NCBI RefSeq assembly: GCF_900142545.1 | Contig: NZ_FRBF01000006.1 | Span: 1 to 64,000 of the forward strand | DNA length: 64,000 bases | Direction: 5' to 3' | Source of the DNA: Fibrobacter sp. UWT2 | GTDB taxonomy: Bacteria; Fibrobacterota; Fibrobacteria; Fibrobacterales; Fibrobacteraceae | Shown here: one piece after another, positions 23,870 to 32,511 of the stretch | Layout: each line of letters begins with the position of its first letter | Position numbering within the stretch: position 1 is the first letter of the stretch | Program-made: the position numbers and the translations under genes | The notes under the pieces: generated by a model | What the model saw: the letters and a program-made list of their open reading frames with translations, nothing else | Database searches by the model: none | What the model was told of the DNA's origin: nothing

Positions 23870-26050
23870 ATGAAAAAGATGTTTATTTACAAAGCAACTA
23901 CGCTTGCCCTTATATTTGCTACGGTTGGTGCGGTTTCGGTCCGTGCTCAAGATGATGAAATTACCTCGATAGACGATTTTCTAGAAGAAAAAAACGTCAC
24001 GCAGCTAGATGAACTTTCGGTGGAATCTGAAATAGAAGCGGAACAGGCGAAGCAAGCTAAAAAAGCGGAGTCTGTGGCGACGATTGACGCAGCCGAAATG
24101 CAGAATACGAGCAAGACCGTTTCGAAGGCGGTCAATTCCGCTTCGGGCGTTAAGGTGCGCAAGTCCGGTGGCGTGGGCAGCGAAGGTAAAATCAACATTC
24201 GCGGCATGGAAGGCAAGAATATCAAGGTGCTCGTGAACGGTGTTCCTGTCGAAACACAGGGCAACTTGGGCCTTGACGATATTCCTATTGATCAAATTGC
24301 CGATATCGAAGTCTATAAGGGGTATGTTCCGGCACGTTTTGCAACGGATGGCGCAGGCGGTGCTATCAATATCATTACCAAGAAACGTCCTGCCAATTCG
24401 ATTGACGCTTCTTACAGCCTTTCGAGTTTTAATACGCACAAGGCTTCTGTAACGGCGAGCCACTTGGTGGATAGTATTGTGGGTGGCGCAGGCTTGGAAG
24501 TGGGTGTGTCGGGGTATTTTAACCATTCCGACAACGATTACAAATTTACTTCGCCTTATATGAAAAGTTCTACGGGCAAAGACACGAGCATTGTTCGCGA
24601 TCACGACCATTACACCTCTTACAATGTACAGGCTTTTGCAAACTTGATGAATGCTTGGTTTGACCAGGTTTCGCTGGGTGTAAGCTACGGTGCGTTTGAG
24701 AAGGAAATTCAGGGCGATGCAAACCGCATTGTGGAAGCGATGTCCGAAGGGTACAATTTTGGAGCGACATTCGGGCTTGACAAGAAGAATGTCTTTGTGA
24801 AAGACTTGAATTTTGGAAACCATTTTTCGTTCGGGTATGGCGAAAATAAAGTCGTTGATACGAGCCGAGTGCACTGCCGCAACTGGTATGCTTGCGATAC
24901 GGCAAAGAAAAATGTGGGCGAACTTTCGTCAATGGGACTCCCGAAACTGAGGACTGTTCAGGCTTATGACTTCAACAATTTGTTGAATTTAGATTATCAG
25001 TTCATCAAGAATCAGTTTGTTTACTGGAATACTCTTTTCAGGTATCATAAGGAAGACCCTGAAGATGATGTGGGCTCTGAAATGGTGGGTTTCAATACGG
25101 CGGGTTTCCCGGGAAAGACAATTTCTGTGACGACGGGCCTTTCGCTTGAAGATAATTTCTTTGATTCTAGGTTGCAGAACTTACTTGGTTTCAAATTTCA
25201 CTACTTGAAGGCTGAAATTTCTAACACATCGACGAGCTTGTTGCAGCAGGCTTCTGTAGAATCGAACGATTATACGGATTTCAGTTACGATGAAAGCTTG
25301 ATGTTTAGAATTGTAAAGCCGCTTTCGGTCAAGGGCTCCTACCAGCATGCGGTGCGCTTGCCCACGCCTGACGAACTCTTTGGCGATGGAGTGCGCGTGA
25401 GTGCTGCGACAAACCTCAAACCCGAAGAAGCAGACAATTTTAACGTGGGCCTGTCTCTTGATTTGCAAGAAATCCCGTTGTTTGCGCGATTCCGATTTGA
25501 CGGAGACGTATTCTATTCCTATTACAAGAACCGCATCCATTATATGGGAACTTCACAAATGTCGGTGCCGTACTTTAACATGGACCCGATTCGCGGCTGG
25601 GGCTACGAAGGCGACGTAAAACTCGATGTGAATGAATGGGTGCTGCTCGGGACGAACTGGACTTTCCAGGATTTGCGCAATATCGATTATAATGCAAAGC
25701 AGGGAATTCTAGAAGATGCAATCATCCCGAACATTCCTCGGTTCTTTATGAATTATATGGCCGAATTCCACATGGGTGATATACTCAACAAGAACGATTT
25801 TGTCAAGTTCTGGTGGGCTGCAAATTACACCGATGAATACTATTACGGCTGGAAAGTCAGTTCCCGCCAAAGCAGAAAAATCGATGCATCGTTCACGCAG
25901 GATTTAGGTATTGAATATTCCGTGTGGGAAAACAAACTCGCTTGGAGCTTTGAAGTCGATAACTTTATGGACGAAACCGTTTACGATAAGTATGGAGAAT
26001 CTAAACCGGGACGCACTTTCGCGACTAAGATTAGATACAGTTTTAGGTAG
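23870..26050 (+). CDS. TonB-dependent outer-membrane receptor
   Basis: A 726-residue receptor: signal peptide ending VRAQ, a short N-terminal extension rich in Glu and Ala, a plug domain (VRKSGGVGSEGKINIRGMEG, then IADIEVYKGYVPARF, GAGGAINIITKK) and a barrel ending in a terminal aromatic region (IRYSFR). The ATG at 23870 is preferred over an upstream TTG because that lies against the promoter-like motif. These receptors import iron-siderophores, cobalamin or other large ligands using TonB energy. The AraC/ABC operon and propeller lipoprotein upstream point to a siderophore. It has its own promoter motif, so it is not strictly in an operon with the lipoprotein. Confidence 0.85.
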   Translation: MKKMFIYKATTLALIFATVGAVSVRAQDDEITSIDDFLEEKNVTQLDELSVESEIEAEQAKQAKKAESVATIDAAEMQNTSKTVSKAVNSASGVKVRKSGGVGSEGKINIRGMEGKNIKVLVNGVPVETQGNLGLDDIPIDQIADIEVYKGYVPARFATDGAGGAINIITKKRPANSIDASYSLSSFNTHKASVTASHLVDSIVGGAGLEVGVSGYFNHSDNDYKFTSPYMKSSTGKDTSIVRDHDHYTSYNVQAFANLMNAWFDQVSLGVSYGAFEKEIQGDANRIVEAMSEGYNFGATFGLDKKNVFVKDLNFGNHFSFGYGENKVVDTSRVHCRNWYACDTAKKNVGELSSMGLPKLRTVQAYDFNNLLNLDYQFIKNQFVYWNTLFRYHKEDPEDDVGSEMVGFNTAGFPGKTISVTTGLSLEDNFFDSRLQNLLGFKFHYLKAEISNTSTSLLQQASVESNDYTDFSYDESLMFRIVKPLSVKGSYQHAVRLPTPDELFGDGVRVSAATNLKPEEADNFNVGLSLDLQEIPLFARFRFDGDVFYSYYKNRIHYMGTSQMSVPYFNMDPIRGWGYEGDVKLDVNEWVLLGTNWTFQDLRNIDYNAKQGILEDAIIPNIPRFFMNYMAEFHMGDILNKNDFVKFWWAANYTDEYYYGWKVSSRQSRKIDASFTQDLGIEYSVWENKLAWSFEVDNFMDETVYDKYGESKPGRTFATKIRYSFR

Positions 26051-26248
26051 TTCATTCTAACTAAGTTGTATCACTACTAACTAAGTTGCAAGTTGTCAAC
26101 TAAATTTCAAATTTGCAACATTGTTAGTCGCTTGGAAAGCTTATGGGACTAAGGCTCTAAGTCTGTTTATTAGTTTGTATGTAAGTTGTTTTTTGTGAGA
26201 AAAAGAGATAGATTTATAGTGACAAACAATCAACAAAAGGAGTAAACT

Positions 26249-26473
26249 ATGTCCGTATGGAAAAATGAAAAGTTCTGGTTGGTGATGGCTGGTGCTGTAG
26301 GCTCCGCTATTGCAAAGAAAATCCTCAAGGCTCCCAAAACTCGCGAATATGCCGTCAAGGGACTTGCTCAGGGCATGAAGTTCACTGCCGACGCTAAGGC
26401 CACCTTCCAAGACATGAAGGACGAAGCTGCCGACATCTGCAACGACGCAAAGAAAGAAGCAGAAGCGAAGTAA
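26249..26473 (+). CDS. Small helical protein paired with a P1B ATPase (DUF6110-like)
   Basis: This 74-residue protein has an N-terminal hydrophobic helix (WLVMAGAVGSAIAKKILKA) and a charged, alpha-helical C-terminus rich in Lys, Ala and Glu. It begins after a clear AAAGGAG ribosome site and ends 3 bp before the ATPase gene, so it is certainly co-transcribed. Similar small proteins are found beside orphan heavy-metal ATPases in anaerobes. A regulatory or membrane-tethering role for the ATPase is inferred only from this pairing. Confidence 0.7.
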   Translation: MSVWKNEKFWLVMAGAVGSAIAKKILKAPKTREYAVKGLAQGMKFTADAKATFQDMKDEAADICNDAKKEAEAK

Positions 26474-26476
26474 TCC

Positions 26477-28558
26477 ATGAAATTCAAGATTGTTTACGAT
26501 CAGCCGGGGCGAATCCGCTTTCGGGCGGGGGCCTACGCATTTGAAAAAATGCATGAACCGCGCATCCACATGGCATGCGTGAGTGAACCTTATGTCCAGA
26601 AAGCGGTAGTCCATTCGGAAAACGGCGGTATTCTGCTGGAATACGAAGATGGCTATCGTGAACAGGTGATTGATTTCGTTCGAAATCTGAACATTGCAAA
26701 TCTTCCGGAAATTGAACCCGATACCGAATATCAGCTGCAGGCTATTGATACTGATTTCAAGAATAAGCTCGCGTTCATGATTGCGCGGCGTTACTTGGCC
26801 AAGTTGTTTATTCCGGCTCCTATCCGCACGGTGCACCTGATTTACAGGGGCCTCAAGTTTGTGGCTAAGGGCTTGAATTGCCTTGGTGAAGGAAAGCTTT
26901 CTGTCGAGGTGTTAGATGGAGCCGCTATCGGAGCGAGCATCCTGCAGCGCAATTACGAATCGGCGGGAACCATTATGTTCTTGCTGAACGTAAGTAGCCT
27001 CTTGGAAGATTATACTAAGGCATGTACCCGCACAGCCCTTACTGCAAGCCTTGCCGTGAAGGTGGACAAGGTGTGGGTCGTTCGCGATGGCGTCGATGTT
27101 CAGGTGCGCATGCAGGATGTTCAGGTGGGCGACCTTGTGCGTGTGCGTTCCGGCAGCATGATTCCGGTGGATGGAACCGTTACCGAAGGCGACGCCTTTG
27201 TGAACGAAGCGACTATGACGGGCGAATCGCAGGCGGTTCATAAGACGGTCGGTAAGTCCGTTTTTGCGGGCACCATCGTAGATGAGGGCTCGATTGTCGT
27301 GTCGGTGCGTGCCGTGAGTGGCAATACTAAGATTCAGAAGATTATTGAGCTTATCGATCGCTCCGAAGACCTGAAGGCCTCTATCCAGAGCCGCGCCGAA
27401 CGCCTTGCCGATGGAATTGTACCGTTCAGCTTTATCGGATTCGGGCTCACGCTCCTGTTTACGCGCAACATCACCAAGGCCGTCTCGATTCTGATGGTGG
27501 ACTATTCTTGCGCCATCAAGCTTTCAACGCCAATTTCGGTGATTTCGGCACTGCGCGAGGCGGCCGACCGCAACATGACCTTGAAGGGCGGCAAGTACTT
27601 GGAAGAATTCGCGCTTGCAGGCACCATCGTTTTCGACAAGACGGGAACGCTCACCAAGGCGGAACCGAAACTCGAACGCGTGATTCCGTTCGGAAACCGC
27701 AGCGAAGAAGAAATTCTGCGCATTGCGGCCTGCATTGAGGAGCATTTCCCGCATAGCATGGCGCGCGCCATTGTGCGCGGGGCTGCCGAAAGGGGAATCG
27801 ACCACGAAGAAGAACACGCTGACGTGAAGTACATTGTGGCACATGGAATTGCGACGACTCTCGACGGCGAACGCGCTATTATCGGTAGCAAGCATTTCGT
27901 AGTGGAAGACGAGAAAATTGCAGTGGGCGAGGCGGAACAGAAAAAGATTGATGAACTCGCCGGAGCCGCATCCGTGATTTACCTGGCCATTGGCGGGAAC
28001 CTTGCGGGCGTGCTTTGCATTAGCGACCCTCCGCGTGACGAAGCCGCCGAAGCTATCCGCATGCTCCGTGAACGCGGAATCAAGCATGTGGCGATGATTA
28101 CCGGCGATAGCCAGAAAGCTGCTGAACGTACAGCTCAACTTTTGGGCATTGACACCTTCTTTGCGCAGGTGCTGCCCGAAGACAAGCACCGCTATGTGGA
28201 AAAGATGAAGGCCGAAGGCCGCCGCGTGATTATGGTGGGCGACGGAATCAACGATGCGCCCGCCCTTGCCGCCGCGAATGTGTCGGTTGCTATGAGTGAC
28301 GCCAGCGATATTGCCCGCGAAACGGCAGATGTGACGCTCCGCAGTGAAGATTTGCGCGATCTCGCCGAACTCCGTACGTTGAGTACGCTGCTTATGGAAC
28401 GTATCCAGGCGAATTACCGCTTTATTGTGGCCTTCAACACGTCGTTACTGGCGGCAGGCTTCTTCGGTTTCTTGGCGCCCTCGACCTCGGCCTTGTTGCA
28501 CAACCTCTCGACCATGGGAATCTGTGCCAAGAGTATGACCCCGCTAAAACCGGTGTAG
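26477..28558 (+). CDS. P1B-type metal-transporting ATPase with SCA in place of CPx
   Basis: The 693-residue ATPase has actuator motif TGES (about residues 248-251), phosphorylation site DKTGT near residue 388 and hinge GDGINDAPA near 588. The membrane helix that normally carries Cys-Pro-Cys reads DYSCAIKLSTP (residues 342-352), so the metal-binding residue pair is changed. The N-terminus folds like an HMA domain but lacks CxxC. Membrane helices appear fewer than in classical CopA. Substrate is unknown; the iron-uptake neighbourhood makes Fe, Mn or Zn export possible. Confidence 0.85.
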   Translation: MKFKIVYDQPGRIRFRAGAYAFEKMHEPRIHMACVSEPYVQKAVVHSENGGILLEYEDGYREQVIDFVRNLNIANLPEIEPDTEYQLQAIDTDFKNKLAFMIARRYLAKLFIPAPIRTVHLIYRGLKFVAKGLNCLGEGKLSVEVLDGAAIGASILQRNYESAGTIMFLLNVSSLLEDYTKACTRTALTASLAVKVDKVWVVRDGVDVQVRMQDVQVGDLVRVRSGSMIPVDGTVTEGDAFVNEATMTGESQAVHKTVGKSVFAGTIVDEGSIVVSVRAVSGNTKIQKIIELIDRSEDLKASIQSRAERLADGIVPFSFIGFGLTLLFTRNITKAVSILMVDYSCAIKLSTPISVISALREAADRNMTLKGGKYLEEFALAGTIVFDKTGTLTKAEPKLERVIPFGNRSEEEILRIAACIEEHFPHSMARAIVRGAAERGIDHEEEHADVKYIVAHGIATTLDGERAIIGSKHFVVEDEKIAVGEAEQKKIDELAGAASVIYLAIGGNLAGVLCISDPPRDEAAEAIRMLRERGIKHVAMITGDSQKAAERTAQLLGIDTFFAQVLPEDKHRYVEKMKAEGRRVIMVGDGINDAPALAAANVSVAMSDASDIARETADVTLRSEDLRDLAELRTLSTLLMERIQANYRFIVAFNTSLLAAGFFGFLAPSTSALLHNLSTMGICAKSMTPLKPV

Positions 28559-28600
28559 GACCACAAAAAATCGGCGAAAATCGCCTAAATTAACGAAAAA

Positions 28601-28632
28601 TGCCCCCGCTCAGAGCTACTTGAGCGGGGGCA
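28601..28632 (+). terminator. Terminator after the P1B ATPase
   Basis: TGCCCCCGCTCA pairs perfectly with TGAGCGGGGGCA over an 8-nt loop, followed by CCTTTATT. It lies 42 bp past the ATPase stop codon. Confidence 0.8.
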
Positions 28633-28724
28633 CCTTTATTCCCAAAGAGACACAAAAGAGGGAATTGGATTTTTTTGATTCAACCTAGCAAGCCCGAATC
28701 TGAATGCTATGGCAACAACCAGAG

Positions 28725-28897
28725 TTAGACTTGGCTAATTAAAAGTTAGATAAATCTAACTACAAAAACAAGGGCAAAATCGCGAAATAAATGTAAATTT
28801 TTTCTTATAATATTAGTTTTGTCTAAACAAATACGCTTTCGGTAATAATTTTAGCCTTGCCTAATTAGATTTATTAAACTATATTAGCCGCGTCTAA
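28725..28897. promoter_or_regulatory. Five DtxR/IdeR-type boxes before dtxR-feoA-feoB
   Basis: TTAG-N6-CTAA occurs at 28725-28738, 28746-28759, 28813-28826, 28851-28864 and 28884-28897. The core matches the DtxR/IdeR consensus. Five copies in 173 bp, just ahead of a DtxR-family gene, strongly suggest dense autoregulation. Confidence 0.75.
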
Positions 28898-28912
28898 ATA
28901 AGGCTGGTTAAA

Positions 28913-29353
28913 ATGGACCATACAAAACTGACTCAAAGCTTAGAAGACTACTTGGAAATGGTGCACATGTTGCGCCTGGCGAACGGGCTTGCCCGTGTCA
29001 AGGATATTGCGGCGGCTCTCGGCGTGAAAATGCCGTCGGTTGCAAAGGCCATGGTGGAACTCAAGAAGATGGGCCTTGTGAGGCAGGAACCCTATAGCGG
29101 CGTGGAACTCACCGAAGAGGGCGAACGCGTTGCCGCAATGATTCTGAACCGTCATATTCTTCTGAAGGGATTCCTTATTAAGTTGGGCGTGTCCGAGGCG
29201 ATTGCCGACAAGGATGCTTGCAGCATGGAACATATCCTTTCGGCGGAGACTCTTGGAAAGATTGAAGATTTTGTGAAGCCGACGGACGCGATTTCGTCGG
29301 CTAAAAAATTAAAACCCGCCGCGAAAAACGGCAAAAAAGCAGGTGAAAAGTAA
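28913..29353 (+). CDS. DtxR-family metal-dependent repressor (copy 1)
   Basis: This 146-residue regulator has an N-terminal winged helix-turn-helix (residues 8-70) and a dimerisation/metal domain ending near residue 125; the SH3-like domain of DtxR is absent. Candidate metal ligands combine two subfamilies: Asp12 and Glu15 (EDYLE), as in manganese-type MntR, with Cys103, Glu106 and His107 (ACSMEH), as in iron-type DtxR/IdeR. His81 (NRH) is also conserved. The C-terminus is a lysine-rich tail. It heads the feoA-feoB operon and has five TTAG-N6-CTAA boxes upstream, so I infer control of iron uptake including its own transcription. Confidence 0.88.
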   Translation: MDHTKLTQSLEDYLEMVHMLRLANGLARVKDIAAALGVKMPSVAKAMVELKKMGLVRQEPYSGVELTEEGERVAAMILNRHILLKGFLIKLGVSEAIADKDACSMEHILSAETLGKIEDFVKPTDAISSAKKLKPAAKNGKKAGEK

Positions 29354-29354
29354 C

Positions 29355-29639
29355 ATGAGCTGTAATTGTGGTTGCGGCGGAAAGTCGCAAACGAAAAAGT
29401 GGAGTACCGAGCCCAAGTTCTCGGAACTCAAAAAGGGCGACAAGGTGGAAATCGTCGGCTATAACGAAGGCGATTCTCGCTACAAGTCCAAGCTTCTTTC
29501 GATGGGGCTTGTGCGTGGCGTCCAGATCGAAGTCTTGCAAGCTGCCCCGCTCGGCGATCCGATCGAAGTGGCCGTGCTTTCTTATAGACTCTCGCTCCGT
29601 AAAGAAGAAGCGAACGTGCTCAAGCTGAGGAGGGTATAA
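29355..29639 (+). CDS. feoA: FeoA-family protein with N-terminal Cys motif (copy 2)
   Basis: The 94-residue FeoA has the typical core GDKVEIVGYNEGD, SKLLSMGLVRGV and EVAVLSYRLSLRKEEA. Its first residues, MSCNCGCGG, add three cysteines absent from the other FeoA copies here; they could bind metal or a cluster. The ATG at 29355 follows the regulator stop directly. Its stop overlaps the feoB start (TAATG), giving tight coupling. FeoA is a small cytoplasmic SH3-like partner of FeoB in Fe(II) uptake. Confidence 0.88.
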   Translation: MSCNCGCGGKSQTKKWSTEPKFSELKKGDKVEIVGYNEGDSRYKSKLLSMGLVRGVQIEVLQAAPLGDPIEVAVLSYRLSLRKEEANVLKLRRV

Positions 29640-32278
29640 TGGCTGCTAGAAAACTTTTGACGATTGCTATTGCCGGTAACCCGAACTGCGGTAAGACGGC
29701 TCTCTTTAACGCCCTTACGGGTGCCCGTCAGCATGTGGGTAACTGGCCCGGCGTGACGGTCGAAAAGAAAGAAGGTTACTTTGAACTGGGCGACCGCCAG
29801 ATTCGCCTGGTGGACCTTCCGGGTACTTACGCTCTGTTCGCAAATGCCGAAGACGAACGCGCTGCTGTCGATTACTTGCTTAGCCGCGAAGCAAGCTTGA
29901 TCATCAACATCGTCGATGCCACGAACCTGGAACGTAACCTGTTCCTCACGAGTCAGCTTGCCGATATGCATATCCCGATGGTGATTGCCGTCAATATGAT
30001 GGATATCGCCGAAAATCGTGGAATTCAGCTGGATCTCGATGAACTTTCTGACGTTTACGGCGTGCCGTGCATTCCGCTTTCCGCTGTGAGCGAAAAGAGC
30101 GTCACTAACTTTATCAGCCATATGGGCCATGTGCTGGCATCTCCGATGCCGCTCCCGAAACAGATGGTTTATGGTGACAAGATTGAAGAAACCGTTAAGG
30201 TCTTGGAACCGAAGGTGGCTCCGGTCGCAAAGCTCTTGGATGCGGACGCTCGTTGGGTTTCGCTCATGTATTTGGGCAACCAGAATAGTTATGCCGACAA
30301 GTTTGCCGAAGCTGGCGTAAAGATTAACAAGGCCGACGTTACAAAGATTCTTGGCGAAGAACCGGAATTTGCGATGGCCGAAAACCGCTATTCCATTTCG
30401 CACAGTGTGGCAGGCAAGGCAATTGTCGCTGCACGCGAGAAGAAGACCTTCTCGGATAAGCTTGATGCTGTGCTTTTGAACCGCTGGGCAGCTCTCCCGA
30501 TTTTCTTGGTCATCATGTATCTGGTGTTCTGGATTGCAGTGACGATCGGTTCTGCGTTCATTGATTTCTTTGATGTACTGTTTGGTGCAATCTTTGTGGA
30601 CGGCCTCGGCTACGTGCTCACGGACGTCTTCCATGCGCCGGGCTTTGTGTCCGCTATTCTCGCCGACGGTATCGGTGCCGGTATCCAGACGGTTTCGACC
30701 TTTATCCCGGTGATTTTCTTCATGTTCCTGTGCCTTTCCTTCTTGGAAGACTCGGGTTACATGGCCCGCGCGGCTTTCGTTGCAGACCGCTTCATGAGAT
30801 TCCTTGGACTCCCGGGTCGCGCCTTCGTGCCGATGATGGTGGGTTTTGGTTGCGGTGTGCCGGGCATTATGGGCTCTCGCGTGTTGGAATCTAAGCGTGA
30901 ACGTTTCCTCACCATTTTCTTGGTGCCGTTCATGAGCTGCGGCGCTCGCCTTCCGGTGTATGCGCTGTTTGCTGCAGCATTCTTTGGCAAGATGGCGGGC
31001 ACGGTCGTGTTCCTGCTTTACCTCGCCGGCGTGCTGTTCGCCGTTGCCTACGGCCTCTTCTTGAAGAAGTCCCTGTTCCAGGGCCAGGCCAGCAACTTTG
31101 TGATGGAACTTCCGCCGTATCATTTGCCCAAGTTCAAGTCCCTGATGATTCACTGCTGGCAGCGCCTGCGCGACTACATCTGGCGCGCCGGTAAGGTGAT
31201 TACGCTTGCCGTTGCAATACTTGGCTTCCTCAACAGCTTCGGCATTGTGGAGAAGGCTGTTGATGAAAATGCTCCGACCAATGAACCGGCAGGTTTTGAA
31301 TTTACGGCTGGTAATGGTGATTCCGAAAATAGCTTGCTCTCTGTAATCGGTAAGGCCATTACGCCGGTGTTCGAACCGTTCGGAGTCGAAAAGGAAAACT
31401 GGCCGGCATCTGTGTCCCTGTTTACGGGCCTCTTGGCCAAGGAAGCTGTTATCGGTACCATGAACTCGCTGTATTCCATGGCGGGTGAAAATGCCGAAGC
31501 TCCTGCTGAAGAGCCGAAGGCTGAAGAACCTGCTGCAGAAGAAAAACCGCTTATCGCCGGTGTAGACGAATGCCCTGTCGAAGAAGAGGAAGAAGGTGGC
31601 GCTCCCGATATCAAGGGTGCCGTGCTCGAAGCTCTCGGCTCGATTCCGGCAAATCTCTCTGAAGTCATCGGCTCGCTTACCGACATTCTCGGAACCGCCG
31701 GTGAATTGGAAGGCCAGGAAGCTGCCGAACTCAAGAAAGAAACTCTCGACAAGATTACTGATGCCAAGGTGCTGACCTGCGAAGAATTCGCTGCCATCGC
31801 TACCTTCGGCGAAGAAGAAGAGGATGAAAAGACCCGCGAAGCCGTGTTCGAAAAGCTCGCTGCTGCTGGCATCACGCTCGACGAAGACGAAATGGGCGCT
31901 CTCGAAGAAGGCGACCTTTCCGAAACCGCCGACATCTACGCTAACCTCCGCTCTTACTTCCACAACCCGGATAAGAACGGTAACCCGGTGGATGGCTTTA
32001 ACTGGCAGGTGTTCGCATTCCTCATCTTTATCTTGCTCTATGTGCCTTGCCTTGCTGCAATGGGTGTCGTAGCCCGTGAAATCGGCCTCGGCCTTGCTAT
32101 CCTCATGGCTACGGTTCAGACGATTCTTGCTTGGGCTGTGGCGGTTCTCCTCTATCAGGTGCCGGTTGGAGGCGATACCAAGTGGATCGTCGCTGCCATC
32201 GTGGCGCTGGTGGGTACGGGAATCTTCCTCAAGCTCTTCGGCATGAAAGCCAACAAGGAAAAGAGATTCGAAGACTAA
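29639..32278 (+). CDS. feoB: Ferrous iron transporter FeoB with acidic insertions (copy 2)
   Basis: This 879-residue FeoB is about 100 residues longer than usual. The G domain shows G1 GNPNCGKT (residues 13-20), G3 DLPGT and G4 NMMD; membrane motifs include FGCGVPGIMGSRVLE and LLYVPCLAAMG. Two acidic stretches lie in the loop before the last helices: about residues 618-655 (AEAPAEEPKAEEPAAEE and EEEEEGG) and 690-775 (rich in Glu and Asp, with EEEEDEKTRE). The canonical ALGSIPANLSEV segment lies between them. It imports Fe(II) with FeoA. It ends the three-gene operon, before a terminator-like hairpin. Confidence 0.92.
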   Translation: MAARKLLTIAIAGNPNCGKTALFNALTGARQHVGNWPGVTVEKKEGYFELGDRQIRLVDLPGTYALFANAEDERAAVDYLLSREASLIINIVDATNLERNLFLTSQLADMHIPMVIAVNMMDIAENRGIQLDLDELSDVYGVPCIPLSAVSEKSVTNFISHMGHVLASPMPLPKQMVYGDKIEETVKVLEPKVAPVAKLLDADARWVSLMYLGNQNSYADKFAEAGVKINKADVTKILGEEPEFAMAENRYSISHSVAGKAIVAAREKKTFSDKLDAVLLNRWAALPIFLVIMYLVFWIAVTIGSAFIDFFDVLFGAIFVDGLGYVLTDVFHAPGFVSAILADGIGAGIQTVSTFIPVIFFMFLCLSFLEDSGYMARAAFVADRFMRFLGLPGRAFVPMMVGFGCGVPGIMGSRVLESKRERFLTIFLVPFMSCGARLPVYALFAAAFFGKMAGTVVFLLYLAGVLFAVAYGLFLKKSLFQGQASNFVMELPPYHLPKFKSLMIHCWQRLRDYIWRAGKVITLAVAILGFLNSFGIVEKAVDENAPTNEPAGFEFTAGNGDSENSLLSVIGKAITPVFEPFGVEKENWPASVSLFTGLLAKEAVIGTMNSLYSMAGENAEAPAEEPKAEEPAAEEKPLIAGVDECPVEEEEEGGAPDIKGAVLEALGSIPANLSEVIGSLTDILGTAGELEGQEAAELKKETLDKITDAKVLTCEEFAAIATFGEEEEDEKTREAVFEKLAAAGITLDEDEMGALEEGDLSETADIYANLRSYFHNPDKNGNPVDGFNWQVFAFLIFILLYVPCLAAMGVVAREIGLGLAILMATVQTILAWAVAVLLYQVPVGGDTKWIVAAIVALVGTGIFLKLFGMKANKEKRFED

Positions 32279-32300
32279 TCTTTTAGAATCAAGAACTATT

Positions 32301-32333
32301 AAGGGCTGGTAGGCCCAAAACCTGCCGGCCCTT
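32301..32333 (+). terminator. Terminator-like hairpin after feoB copy 2
   Basis: AAGGGCTGGTAGG pairs with CCTGCCGGCCCTT across a short loop with a G-U or mismatch. The T-tract is weak (AATTAAAAAA), so efficiency is uncertain. Confidence 0.55.
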
Positions 32334-32349
32334 AATTAAAAAACTTGAA

Positions 32350-32363
32350 TTAGATTAGTCTAA
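32350..32363. promoter_or_regulatory. DtxR/IdeR-type box before the barrel gene
   Basis: TTAG-ATTAGT-CTAA fits the TTAG-N6-CTAA core and also repeats the inner TTAG. It lies 25 bp upstream of the sigma-54 promoter. Confidence 0.65.
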
Positions 32364-32387
32364 TTTTTGAAACTAAACTAAAACATC

Positions 32388-32405
32388 TTGGCACGCATTT
32401 TGCAA
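32388..32405 (+). promoter_or_regulatory. Sigma-54 promoter of the barrel gene
   Basis: TTGGCACGCATTTTGCAA fits the -24/-12 consensus TGGCAC-N5-TTGCA. It is identical at 17 of 18 bases to the element before gltB. The transcript would start near 32415, leaving a leader of roughly 97 nt. Confidence 0.78.
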
Positions 32406-32511
32406 CAATAGCACACAGAAGGCGATAGCCAAGCGTTTTTGTTGCACTATTTGTAAAAAACCTGACGGAGTGTTACAAAAACAGAAAATCAATCCGTCAA
32501 GGGAGAGAAAA

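Noticed and set aside
28601-28632. GC-rich hairpin after the P1B ATPase considered as a riboswitch
   Set aside because: It is a simple perfect stem following a stop codon, fitting a terminator.
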